Assembly (NCBI GenBank): GCA_050942695.1 | Contig: JBMNNU010000163.1 | Coordinates: 1 to 7,184 of the forward strand | Reading direction: 5' to 3' | Length of the DNA stretch: 7,184 bases | Origin: JBMNNU01 sp050942695 | GTDB taxonomy: Bacteria > Chloroflexota > UBA6077 | Part shown: in pieces, positions 1 through 6,488 of the stretch | Layout of the letters: the number at the start of each line of letters is the position of its first letter | How positions within the stretch are numbered: position 1 is the stretch's first letter | Made by a program: the position numbers and the translations under genes | The notes under the pieces: model-generated | What the model was told of the DNA's origin: nothing | The model's database searches: none | Seen by the model: the letters and a program-made list of their open reading frames with translations, nothing else

Positions 1-351
1 GTAATGCTGAGAGTCGGGCTTCAGGCCGATATTCAAACCGACCAGAAGGAAAGCAGTAGCAGTGGTCATACTGGCTGCTACATAAGGCAGAAATTCGATG
101 GGCAGCAACTGCACCAACCACAATCCGGCAACCACGAGCAAGCTGGGCGCCGACCAGAGAAAAAAGGCTTGGTTGTGTGTACGAAGCTCCGGATTGCTCG
201 GTTGGTCCAGAAATGTCTCGGTACACACTCCTACCAGTCCCACCAACCCTGCCCCGAACAGCAGCAATTGAGGCATCCCGAGGCCAGCCGACAGCCAAAG
301 CCCCAGAGCGATCAATCCAAGCGCTAGAATAAACGCTACCCACCGTCTCAT
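1..351 (-). CDS. Small integral membrane protein, partial (C-terminus beyond window)
   Basis: The frame opens at an ATG at 351 and stays open for 117 codons to the window edge, so the C-terminus is missing. The protein starts MRRWVAFILALG and is strongly hydrophobic. I see four likely membrane segments, at about residues 5-24, 26-43, 64-84 and 88-108, with a polar loop at 44-62 (TETFLDQPSNPELRTHNQ). An AAAGGGTGG ribosome-binding site lies 5 nt before the ATG, and a good sigma-A promoter lies just upstream. It is separated from the ThDP enzyme gene by a likely terminator, so it probably belongs to a different transcription unit. I recognise no family signature and assign no function. Because the incomplete protein has no stop in the window, it is easily missed; the RBS, promoter and hydrophobic pattern together argue that it is real. 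Confidence 0.72.
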   Translation of the reverse strand, partial: MRRWVAFILALGLIALGLWLSAGLGMPQLLLFGAGLVGLVGVCTETFLDQPSNPELRTHNQAFFLWSAPSLLVVAGLWLVQLLPIEFLPYVAASMTTATAFLLVGLNIGLKPDSQHY

Positions 352-380
352 GGTATCCACCCTTTCAAGAAGTCGGCGGC

Positions 381-409
381 ATTCTACAACGGGCGCCCAA
401 GAACGTCAA
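381..409 (-). promoter_or_regulatory. Sigma-A type promoter for the partial membrane protein gene
   Basis: On the minus strand TTGACG (404-409) and TAGAAT (381-386) are separated by exactly 17 nt, each matching the -35/-10 consensus at five of six positions. Transcription would start near 374, leaving a leader of about 23 nt with the ribosome-binding site before the ATG at 351. The spacer contains the 8-bp palindrome GGGCGCCC (391-398), which could be a repressor site, although that is speculative. The promoter lies directly downstream of the palindromic terminator, which fits the start of a new transcription unit. Confidence 0.7.
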
Positions 410-423
410 AAGTAATAAACGAG

Positions 424-451
424 AAGCCGAGGCCGGTACCGGCCTCGGCTT
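424..451 (-). terminator. Perfect 28-bp palindrome, likely rho-independent terminator
   Basis: Positions 424-451 form an uninterrupted palindrome (half-site AAGCCGAGGCCGGT), which folds into a 12-bp GC-rich stem with a 4-nt GTAC loop. It lies about 20 nt after the stop of the ThDP enzyme gene. On the minus strand the stem is followed by CTCGTTTATTACTTTT, a broken T-rich tract. On the plus strand it is followed by a TTTATTGATATCTTTTT stretch. It should therefore end the transporter/enzyme operon, and may also work in the other direction. The minus-strand U tract is imperfect, so some read-through is possible. Confidence 0.72.
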
Positions 452-471
452 TATTGATATCTTTTTAGGAT

Positions 472-2112
472 CTACCAGTACTGAGATAGTTTTGTCTCTT
501 CACGGCTCATGATCTCGAGGAGAACCGGCTGGCCTTTTCCGGTGACCTCTAACGCCCGCTTCACTGCCGGGATAATCTCATCCGGTCTCTCGATCCGCTC
601 GGTGTATGCTCCGAGCCCTTCCCCTATCTTACTGTAATTCCCGGTGATATAACGGGATCCGTATATTTTGGTAGCGATGGGTATATGTTTCTCGTAGCCT
701 CCCATCAGGCCGTTGTTGAAGACTATAGTGATGGTGCCCAGATGGTTTCTAGACGCGGTCTCGATCTCCAGGCCGCTCATACCGAACGCCAGGTCGCCCA
801 TAATGTTGATGACTGTTTTCTCCGGCTTGGCGATCTTGGCGCCCAAAGCTAACGGTAAACCGTAGCCCAAATGGGTGGATTTACCCCAGCCGATGTAGCT
901 GTTGGGCTCTAAAGCCGACCAGAATGGCACCATCATATCGCGGGGGGTGCCAGCATCGTGGGTGGCGATCGTATTTCTCAGATCCAAAGCCTGCTGCACA
1001 TCCCAGAAGACCCGGTAAGGGTTAATAGGGACTTCGTTGGAGGTGAGCTTGGGCATCCACTCGGCTAACCAGGCGTCCCTGATCGCTTTAACTTCCCGGG
1101 CTACCCGGTCATCGCCCTTGCGACCTTCGGGGCCAAGCTGCCGCTGAGCTTCCTCGATCATCTGCTGTAAAACCAGCTTGGCGTCTCCCTGGAGCAGGTA
1201 CCCAACCTTGTAGTCTTTGTTGAGATCCCGCTCGTCCACAGTCAACTGCACCGCAATCTTACCCTTAGGGATCGGGGCATCATAAGAGGAGACGGCCAGG
1301 CCACTGCCGGCGCCGAAAATCAGGTCCGACTCTTTCAGATACTGCGCTACAGCCTTGGAGCCAGCAGCGCTCGAAGCCCCCAAGAAGAGGGGGTGATCCT
1401 CAGGAAAGGCGCTCTTTCCCTGAAGCGTGGTCATTACCGGCGCCTGGACCAACTCGGCGAACTCTCGCAGCTCATCCCACGCCTCAGCATAAAGGATCCC
1501 AACTCCAGCGTGGATCATCGGTTTCTTTGCCGCTATGATCGCCTTGACGGCAGCCTCCACTGCCCTGGGGGCGGCCATTATCTTGGTGCCCGAGACCGGA
1601 TCGTAATCCAAGGCCAACTCGTCGATATCTGCGGCCAGCACATCCATCGGTAGCTCTAACATCACAGGGCCCGGTCTGCCCGCTCGCAGGTAGGTAAAGG
1701 CGCGCCTCATGAACTCCGAGATACGCCCCACCGTGTTAGGTCGCCCTGCCCACTTGGTAACATATTGAAAGTTGCGAACAGCATCGAAAGTGGGCTCAAC
1801 TCCTCGGCGAGCCTGAACAGCTCCGGCCGGCATGTAAAGGATGGGGGTAGAATCGGAATAAGCCTGGGCTACACCCCCGAAGGCGTTCTCTACCCCTGGC
1901 CCGAACTGTGTTGCGCATATGCCCAACCTCTTTCCGTTGGTAACCCTTGAGTAACCATCGGCCATCCCGATCACCGTACGCTCAGTACGGGCTATTATCG
2001 GTTTGATGCCGAGCTGAGCAACAGCATCGATAACCGGATTTATCGGAAAAGCAAAGAAGTGCTCAACACCTTCCTTTTTCAAAATGGTTGCAACCGCAGT
2101 AGCGCCTTTCAT
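472..2112 (-). CDS. Thiamine-diphosphate-dependent enzyme, acetolactate synthase/decarboxylase superfamily
   Basis: A 546-residue protein of normal length for the acetolactate synthase/benzoylformate decarboxylase superfamily. The N-terminal pyrimidine-binding domain (about 1-165) has the cofactor-activating glutamate E44 in RTERTVIGMADGYSR, GPGVENAFGGVAQAYSDS (71-88) and AGRPGPVMLELPMDV (144-158). The central domain spans about 185-320. The C-terminal pyrophosphate domain has the Mg-ThDP motif GD-X25-NN (GDL at 439-441, N466-N467), with Leu replacing the usual third Gly. ATG start with AAGGAG 7 nt upstream. Such enzymes cleave or form C-C bonds next to a carbonyl, typically decarboxylating a 2-oxo acid. 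The region after GKSTHLGYGLPLALGAK resembles poorly characterised 'ThDP-requiring protein' members rather than housekeeping IlvB, and no regulatory subunit gene is adjacent, so biosynthetic acetolactate synthase is unlikely. It is the last gene of the operon, and its substrate probably derives from the imported compound. Confidence 0.9.
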   Translation of the reverse strand: MKGATAVATILKKEGVEHFFAFPINPVIDAVAQLGIKPIIARTERTVIGMADGYSRVTNGKRLGICATQFGPGVENAFGGVAQAYSDSTPILYMPAGAVQARRGVEPTFDAVRNFQYVTKWAGRPNTVGRISEFMRRAFTYLRAGRPGPVMLELPMDVLAADIDELALDYDPVSGTKIMAAPRAVEAAVKAIIAAKKPMIHAGVGILYAEAWDELREFAELVQAPVMTTLQGKSAFPEDHPLFLGASSAAGSKAVAQYLKESDLIFGAGSGLAVSSYDAPIPKGKIAVQLTVDERDLNKDYKVGYLLQGDAKLVLQQMIEEAQRQLGPEGRKGDDRVAREVKAIRDAWLAEWMPKLTSNEVPINPYRVFWDVQQALDLRNTIATHDAGTPRDMMVPFWSALEPNSYIGWGKSTHLGYGLPLALGAKIAKPEKTVINIMGDLAFGMSGLEIETASRNHLGTITIVFNNGLMGGYEKHIPIATKIYGSRYITGNYSKIGEGLGAYTERIERPDEIIPAVKRALEVTGKGQPVLLEIMSREETKLSQYW

Positions 2113-2159
2113 GATAAAACTCCTTACAGCCTGATTATCCCAGTGCTCCCAACGGGTGG

Positions 2160-2175
2160 CTCACTAGATAGTGAG
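2160..2175. repeat. Short inverted repeat CTCACTA-GA-TAGTGAG upstream of the ThDP gene
   Basis: A near-continuous 16-bp palindrome with 7-bp arms and a 2-bp centre, 48 nt before the ThDP enzyme start. Its size and symmetry suit a dimeric repressor or activator site better than an RNA hairpin, because a 2-nt loop cannot close without opening the innermost pair. No regulator gene is visible in the window. Function is inferred only. Confidence 0.4.
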
Positions 2176-2204
2176 AACTTATGTAATTCTCCTAACATGA
2201 ACCC

Positions 2205-2246
2205 GCCACCACGTCGTCGTCTTCATTTGATAAACGACGTGGTGGC
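2205..2246. repeat. 13-bp perfect inverted repeat between tctC and the ThDP gene
   Basis: GCCACCACGTCGT at 2205-2217 is repeated as its exact reverse complement at 2234-2246, with a 16-nt loop. It lies 67 nt after the tctC stop and 92 nt before the ThDP enzyme start. Neither strand has a T run after the stem, so it is not a standard intrinsic terminator. A hairpin here could protect the 3' end of the upstream transporter mRNA or reduce downstream expression, both common in operons that need more binding protein than enzyme. The rest of the 200-bp gap (2113-2312) holds a 10-bp direct repeat TACAGTCTCA (2270-2279 and 2299-2308) and the palindrome at 2160-2175; I see no convincing promoter or gene in it. 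Confidence 0.55.
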
Positions 2247-2312
2247 AAGGTGTACGAATGCAACCAGTATACAGTCTCAGCTACCGATCACACAAAAGTA
2301 CAGTCTCATTGA

Positions 2313-3320
2313 TTACTTGCGCAACCCTAACTTCTCCGCCAATTCCTTTGCATCCTTATACGATTTCTCGATCCATGCACCGTAGTCTTCCGAGTTCAAG
2401 AAGGCGGGGATGGCTCCAGTCTTCTCCAGGGCTGCGGAGAATTCCTTGTCCTTAAGGGCCTCGCTAATGGATGTCTCCCACTTGGCCACCACAGCCGCCG
2501 GAATACCCTTGGGGCCAACGTAGCCGCTCTCCGGCATGACTGTGTACTCAGGGAATCCCGCCTCTTTGGCAGTAGGTACGTCGGGGAGCTCCTTCACACG
2601 CTCGGGATTGGTCTGAGCCAACGCCCGCAGTTTGCCTGCCTTCACCATTTCGAGCACCTCGGGCAACTGCTGAGCTGCGAAGTCCACGTGGCCACCGGCA
2701 AGGTTGGTGACGACCTGGGAGCCACCATCAAAGTTGACCATCTTAACCTGGGCGAGATCCACCCCCTGAGAATTCAATAGCTGAGCAATACCGAAGGCAC
2801 CGGTTCCCGACAAACCGGAAACACCAGCCTTAAACTTGGAAGGATCCTTCTTGATCGCGTCTATCAACTCCTTGGCAGTCTTGTATGGAGAATCGGCGTT
2901 AACAGTCAGTACTGAAGGTGTTACGGCGAGCCGCGCCAAATAGGTGAAGCTGTCCCAGTTGTACGGGCTGTTGACCTGTGCGGCAGGGATAAAAGCGAGT
3001 GTATTGATCATGCCGTTGTTCACACTGTAGCCGTCGGGAGCGGCTTGAGCGGTGGCGCCGGTACCTACTGCACCGCCTCCACCCGGCTTATTTACTACAC
3101 TTACCGGTTGTCCCCACTTCTTGGAGAGATAGTCCGCCAGCAGCCGTGATTGCTGGTCGGATGACCCACCGGGCGCGAAGGCGACGGTGATCTCTACCGG
3201 CTTGGTAGGGAAGTCGGACTCCGCCGATTTCTGAGCGCAGCCGCTCATCAGGAGGCTGGCTGTTGCTACCATCACAACAAGGCTGCCTATCAACTTGCTT
3301 GTACGAGAGGCCATTGACAT
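2313..3320 (-). CDS. tctC: Tripartite tricarboxylate transporter substrate-binding lipoprotein (TctC/Bug family)
   Basis: A 335-residue extracytoplasmic solute receptor of the TctC/Bug family. The N-terminus is a lipoprotein signal: RTSK, a hydrophobic stretch (10-25), then LMSGC with the acceptor cysteine C28, so the mature protein should be lipid-anchored to the outer face of the membrane. Met at -3 is slightly off consensus. Family signatures follow in order: FPTKPVEITVAFAPGGSSD (37-55), NKPGGGGAVG (77-86) and PDGY (95-98). Length is typical. ATG start with AAGGAG 8 nt upstream. Its ligand is not predictable: members bind citrate, other di/tricarboxylates, aromatic acids or nicotinate-type compounds. 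It follows tctA by 67 nt, completing a BAC gene order. The lipobox is a clue to a Gram-positive cell envelope. Confidence 0.94.
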   Translation of the reverse strand: MSMASRTSKLIGSLVVMVATASLLMSGCAQKSAESDFPTKPVEITVAFAPGGSSDQQSRLLADYLSKKWGQPVSVVNKPGGGGAVGTGATAQAAPDGYSVNNGMINTLAFIPAAQVNSPYNWDSFTYLARLAVTPSVLTVNADSPYKTAKELIDAIKKDPSKFKAGVSGLSGTGAFGIAQLLNSQGVDLAQVKMVNFDGGSQVVTNLAGGHVDFAAQQLPEVLEMVKAGKLRALAQTNPERVKELPDVPTAKEAGFPEYTVMPESGYVGPKGIPAAVVAKWETSISEALKDKEFSAALEKTGAIPAFLNSEDYGAWIEKSYKDAKELAEKLGLRK

Positions 3321-3387
3321 ACCACGATCTCCTTGTAGTTCACTTATGCTAAGAAAAATTTAGCCACTAACCATTGAAGACTATGTA

Positions 3388-4887
3388 CTACTCTACACTA
3401 GACTCGAAATGCTTGCCCTCCTTCTTCCTGGAGTAGATGGTGTACAAAACCGATACGATGGCCACGACCAACAGAAACAGGGAGGCCGGTCTGGTCACAA
3501 AGATCAGAGGATCGCCATCGGATATCGTTAACGACTGGCTAAGCCTGCTTTCCAACAGCGGTGAAAGGATCAAAGCCAGGACGATAGGAGCGGTCGGATA
3601 TTCCAGCTTTCGCATCAGGTAACCAACGATACCTATCCCGAAAGCCACTATGACGTCGAAGTAGCTGTTGCGGATACCGTAAGCGCCGATAAAGCAGAGA
3701 GCGAGGATCACAGGTGCCAGGAAGGGGTAAGGAACCTTCAACAGGCTGGCCCATACCCCCACCAGCGGCAGGTTGAGCAACAGAAGCATGAAGTTGCCAA
3801 CATACATGCTTGCGATCAGCGCCCATACGAACTCCGGGTTGTCGCGGAAAAGCATGGGGCCAGGCTTGAGCCCGTGCAGGATGAAGGCTCCCAACAACAC
3901 TGCAAGGGGTGCAGAAACCGGAATACCCAGCGACAAGAGCGGAACCATAGCCCCGCTGACAGCCGCGTTGTTCGCACCTTCTGAGGCCGCCACCCCTTCA
4001 ATTGTGCCGGTGCCGAACTTCTCCGGATGCTTAGATACCTTTTTCTCTATATCGTAGGCCATGAAGGCTGCGACCGCGCCGCTAGATCCTGGAAGTATCC
4101 CGATGAAAAAGCCGATTACAGCGCTTCGCACCATAGCCCCAGCGGACTGTTTCAGATCTTCCCGTGTAGGGAAGATGTTCTTCAGCTTGGTTTCGTAAAC
4201 CTCCTGGGCTGCTCCCTCCATATTCTCCAGCACCTCGGGGATAGCAAACAGCCCAACGACCACGGCGACGAAATCGATACCACCCATGAGATCGAGACTT
4301 CCAAAGGTGAATCGCCCCTGCCCCAGCACCGGTTCCTGCCCGACAGTCCCCAGCATCATGCCGAAGACGCCTGCCATCAATCCTTTGGCCAACGACTTGC
4401 CGGCCAGGCTCACCACGATGGTCAAGCCCAGTACCATAAGGGAAAAGTACTCAGGCGGGCCGAAGGCCAGTGCGTAGGAGGCCAGGGGAGCGGCCAGTAG
4501 CACCAGCAGCACCAGAGAGATAGTTCCAGCTACAAAAGACGAGATGGCTGCCATTCCAAGCGCCGGCCCTGCTCTCCCCTGGCGCGCCATTTTATAGCCA
4601 TCCAGGGTAGTTGCGACTGAAGCAGCCTCACCCGGAATATTGACGAGAATAGCCGTGGTGGATCCCCCATACATCGCGCCGAAATAAATACCGGCCAGCA
4701 TTATGATGGCTGTTGTCGGCCCGAGGCCGATACTGATGGGGGTTAATATGGCAATGCTAACCGTCGCGCCGATACCCGGAAGCACACCTACCAGGGTACC
4801 GACCAGAACGCCCGCGAAGCAGAACAACAGATTGGTGGGCGTGAGGGCGATCGAGAACCCTGATATCAGATAATTCAGTACGTCCAC
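3388..4887 (-). CDS. tctA: Tripartite tricarboxylate transporter large membrane subunit TctA
   Basis: A 499-residue polytopic membrane protein, full length for TctA. It shows the two related half-motifs expected of the family: GVLPGIGA (34-41) and GILPGSSGAVAAF (263-275). Also present are YGGSTTAILVNIPGEAAS (73-90), EGVAASEGANNAA (297-309) and LGIPVSAP (320-327), all hallmark TctA segments. About ten or more hydrophobic segments span the chain, ending in a cationic cytoplasmic-type tail (YSRKKEGKH). It forms the ion-coupled channel that takes substrate from TctC. Translation starts at GTG (4885-4887) with GGAGG 6 nt upstream; tctB ends only 15 nt before it, suggesting coupled translation. No frame damage is seen. 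Confidence 0.96.
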   Translation of the reverse strand: MDVLNYLISGFSIALTPTNLLFCFAGVLVGTLVGVLPGIGATVSIAILTPISIGLGPTTAIIMLAGIYFGAMYGGSTTAILVNIPGEAASVATTLDGYKMARQGRAGPALGMAAISSFVAGTISLVLLVLLAAPLASYALAFGPPEYFSLMVLGLTIVVSLAGKSLAKGLMAGVFGMMLGTVGQEPVLGQGRFTFGSLDLMGGIDFVAVVVGLFAIPEVLENMEGAAQEVYETKLKNIFPTREDLKQSAGAMVRSAVIGFFIGILPGSSGAVAAFMAYDIEKKVSKHPEKFGTGTIEGVAASEGANNAAVSGAMVPLLSLGIPVSAPLAVLLGAFILHGLKPGPMLFRDNPEFVWALIASMYVGNFMLLLLNLPLVGVWASLLKVPYPFLAPVILALCFIGAYGIRNSYFDVIVAFGIGIVGYLMRKLEYPTAPIVLALILSPLLESRLSQSLTISDGDPLIFVTRPASLFLLVVAIVSVLYTIYSRKKEGKHFESSVE

Positions 4888-4893
4888 TTGTTG

Positions 4894-4898
4894 CCTCC
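4894..4898 (-). promoter_or_regulatory. Ribosome-binding site fixing the GTG start of tctA
   Basis: GGAGG on the minus strand, 6 nt before the GTG at 4885-4887. It lies inside the 15-nt gap after the tctB stop and supports the non-ATG start. Confidence 0.75.
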
Positions 4899-4902
4899 GG
4901 TC

Positions 4903-5364
4903 CTAAGGAATGATCAGTTCACCTGTAGGTAACGGCATCTGGAGCCATACGTGAAAGACTACAAATAGCCCCGTCGCAGTCAGGAGACTGACAGTTACCA
5001 ACTGGTACCACCTATACCGTCTCAACATGCACGCCACACACAGGATCAGGGCTGCAGTGGAGAGTATGTAACCTATGACCCTTATCAGGAAAACGTAGAT
5101 GACCAGTGCAACGAAGACCGCCAGTATCCTTACCAGTCCGGTGCCGGTCGGCCACTTGACCCGCGAGTCCGAGCTTGCGGGCCGACGGAATCCGCTAATG
5201 ATGATAGCCACACTGATCAAACACATGGCTATCGACAACCAGAAGGGAAAGAAACCGGGGCCTGGCGCTCCCCTGTAGGCCATATCCAGGCGGCTTGACT
5301 CATATAACGCAAAGATGGACAGCGCCAACAGCACTATCCCGGAGACCTGATCAGCTCGCTTCAA
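4903..5364 (-). CDS. tctB: Tripartite tricarboxylate transporter small membrane subunit TctB
   Basis: A 153-residue protein with four membrane segments (about 8-22, 40-59, 78-108 with a possible break, and 120-138), the usual TctB size and topology. Two family signatures are visible: GAPGPGFFPFW (32-42), between the first two segments, and VFHVWLQMPLPTG (136-148) at the C-terminal end. TctB partners TctA in the membrane and is needed for transport, although its precise role is less clear. It starts at TTG (5362-5364), with AAGGAG 8 nt upstream; no ATG or GTG fits as well. The rare start may keep expression low. It lies 121 nt after the M29-like gene and 15 nt before tctA. Confidence 0.92.
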   Translation of the reverse strand: MKRADQVSGIVLLALSIFALYESSRLDMAYRGAPGPGFFPFWLSIAMCLISVAIIISGFRRPASSDSRVKWPTGTGLVRILAVFVALVIYVFLIRVIGYILSTAALILCVACMLRRYRWYQLVTVSLLTATGLFVVFHVWLQMPLPTGELIIP

Positions 5365-5372
5365 TGTGTGGG

Positions 5373-5378
5373 CTCCTT
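5373..5378 (-). promoter_or_regulatory. Ribosome-binding site fixing the TTG start of tctB
   Basis: AAGGAG on the minus strand, 8 nt before the TTG at 5362-5364. This strong site is the main reason for accepting the unusual start. Confidence 0.7.
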
Positions 5379-5389
5379 GTCGATCGTAA

Positions 5390-5470
5390 TTATGACCTTC
5401 TCACTGAAGAGAGTGGCAGCATTGTACTCCAACAGCCGCCTGGTGCGCTCATTATCAAAACTTCTCTCAC
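5390..5470 (-). CDS. Possible 26-codon small ORF between the M29-like gene and tctB (doubtful)
   Basis: A GTG-started frame of 26 codons (VREVLIMSAPGGCWSTMLPL, then SSVRRS) ends at a TAA 25 nt before tctB. GGAGG (5478-5482) lies 7 nt upstream of the GTG, immediately after the stop of the M29-like gene. The only support is the ribosome-binding site and the tidy fit into the 121-nt gap; composition gives no clear coding signal and I recognise no family. It might be a translated spacer that couples the flanking genes, or simply chance. Confidence 0.2.
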   Translation of the reverse strand: MREVLIMSAPGGCWSTMLPLSSVRRS

Positions 5471-5485
5471 GAACAGCCCTCCAGA

Positions 5486-6448
5486 CTAGAACTGCACCTG
5501 GCCGTCTTTCAGGACCACCACGCCGTCCAACTCCAGGGTTGCCTTCTTCACGACGACGTCGTAATGGGCCGCAGCCACCACGGTACCGCCCATGAACTTG
5601 TTGGTGCCGAAGGCCACGTGGGCGCTGCCAAACTCTCCTTCGTCATCGTCCGGGGCACCCCGCAACTTACACATAGGGTTGAGGCCAACACCTAGCTCAG
5701 CAACGCTGTACACGTTGGGGTCGTTTAACCCCTCCAAGAGATTGCGGAAGGTCACCGCTAGAGGGCCACCGGTGACCGAGACAAGCCTGCCGGCTCGCAC
5801 CTCAATCTTGGGGTGCTCTCCCTCCATGAATCCCACACCGGGGATGCTGCCATCCACAACCACAACGCCATTGGCTGTCCCCTCTAGAGGAGCGATGCTG
5901 GCCTCCACACCGGGAGGGGCAGCGATATCTTCAGTGTTGGCGAACCCGTCAAGAGCCCGACCTCGTCTTCCCTCAAGGCTCATGGTGATGTCGGTACCGG
6001 CAGCATTGGTGAGCCGGGCAACCTTGGCCTCCGTGAGCCTCTTGGCTAGTCCCTGGATTATCGGCCTCAAGGCTTTGAAGTCGGCTTCCATTGGCGGCGA
6101 CAGTAACCGGTCCTCGGTGACCCTGGGCATGAGCATGATTCTGGTGCCGGATCTGGTCGCCTCCAGTCGTGCAGTCGTGTGGGCGATATTCTTTGCCACC
6201 ATGGCAATCACCACGTCGACAGCTTTCATGGCAGCGGCCACCGCGGGCGGCAGTTCCTCGCCCTGCATCTTTTGTGCTGGCATTACCATCAAGCATACGT
6301 TGCCACCGGCCTCGTGCGCGACAGCGGCCATTACTTGGCCGATAGAGAATTTATCGGTATCAGTGAGAACGAGAACTTGTTCGCCGGGCTTGACACCGCT
6401 AAGCTCTACCACGGTGCGCGCCGGCCTGGTCAAAAGCATGCTACGCAT
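5486..6448 (-). CDS. M29-family (aminopeptidase T-like)/2,5-dihydroxypyridine dioxygenase-like metalloenzyme
   Basis: A 320-residue cytoplasmic protein resembling the M29 'leucyl aminopeptidase (aminopeptidase T)' group, which also includes the nicotinate-pathway ring-opening dioxygenase NicX. Candidate metal ligands lie in the C-terminal half: E182 in PPGVEASIAP, E251 in ELGVGLNP (251-258), H277 in GSAHVAFGTN, and the HxD pair H295/D297 in HYD. EGTANGVVVVDGS (189-201) is another family-typical stretch. True M29 peptidases are about 410 residues; this length is nearer the NicX-like branch. GGAGG lies 5 nt before the ATG at 6448. The same frame stays open upstream to 7024, but that part runs out of frame through the transposase and is not real protein. 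Being first in a transporter operon suggests it attacks the imported substrate, either by hydrolysis of an amide/peptide bond or by oxygenolytic ring cleavage; the sequence does not decide which. Confidence 0.82.
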   Translation of the reverse strand: MRSMLLTRPARTVVELSGVKPGEQVLVLTDTDKFSIGQVMAAVAHEAGGNVCLMVMPAQKMQGEELPPAVAAAMKAVDVVIAMVAKNIAHTTARLEATRSGTRIMLMPRVTEDRLLSPPMEADFKALRPIIQGLAKRLTEAKVARLTNAAGTDITMSLEGRRGRALDGFANTEDIAAPPGVEASIAPLEGTANGVVVVDGSIPGVGFMEGEHPKIEVRAGRLVSVTGGPLAVTFRNLLEGLNDPNVYSVAELGVGLNPMCKLRGAPDDDEGEFGSAHVAFGTNKFMGGTVVAAAHYDVVVKKATLELDGVVVLKDGQVQF

Positions 6449-6453
6449 TCGAT

Positions 6454-6458
6454 CCTCC
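6454..6458 (-). promoter_or_regulatory. Ribosome-binding site deciding the start of the M29-like gene
   Basis: GGAGG on the minus strand, 5 nt before the ATG at 6446-6448. A second in-frame ATG lies 9 nt further in (6437-6439), but its spacing is worse. This site shows that the upstream part of the long open frame should be excluded. Confidence 0.75.
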
Positions 6459-6488
6459 AACAAAACAAATAAATGAGACCCAAAAATA

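Noticed and set aside
4..327. 107-codon plus-strand open frame at the left edge
   Set aside because: Gln/Ser/Arg-rich and hydrophilic, opposite a minus-strand frame with promoter, ribosome-binding site and clear membrane segments.
3354..3370. Short hairpin plus T5 between tctA and tctC (TTAG-TGG-CTAA then ATTTTT)
   Set aside because: A 4-bp AT-rich stem is too weak for an intrinsic terminator, and interruption here would split the transporter.
4027..4500. 157-codon plus-strand open frame opposite tctA
   Set aside because: Antisense shadow of a well-conserved transporter gene; His/Gln/Ser-rich composition without a domain.
5592..6476. 294-codon plus-strand open frame opposite the M29-like gene
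   Set aside because: It is a mirror of a clearly conserved minus-strand gene, has low-complexity Ser/Thr/Ala/Pro composition and no recognisable domain.
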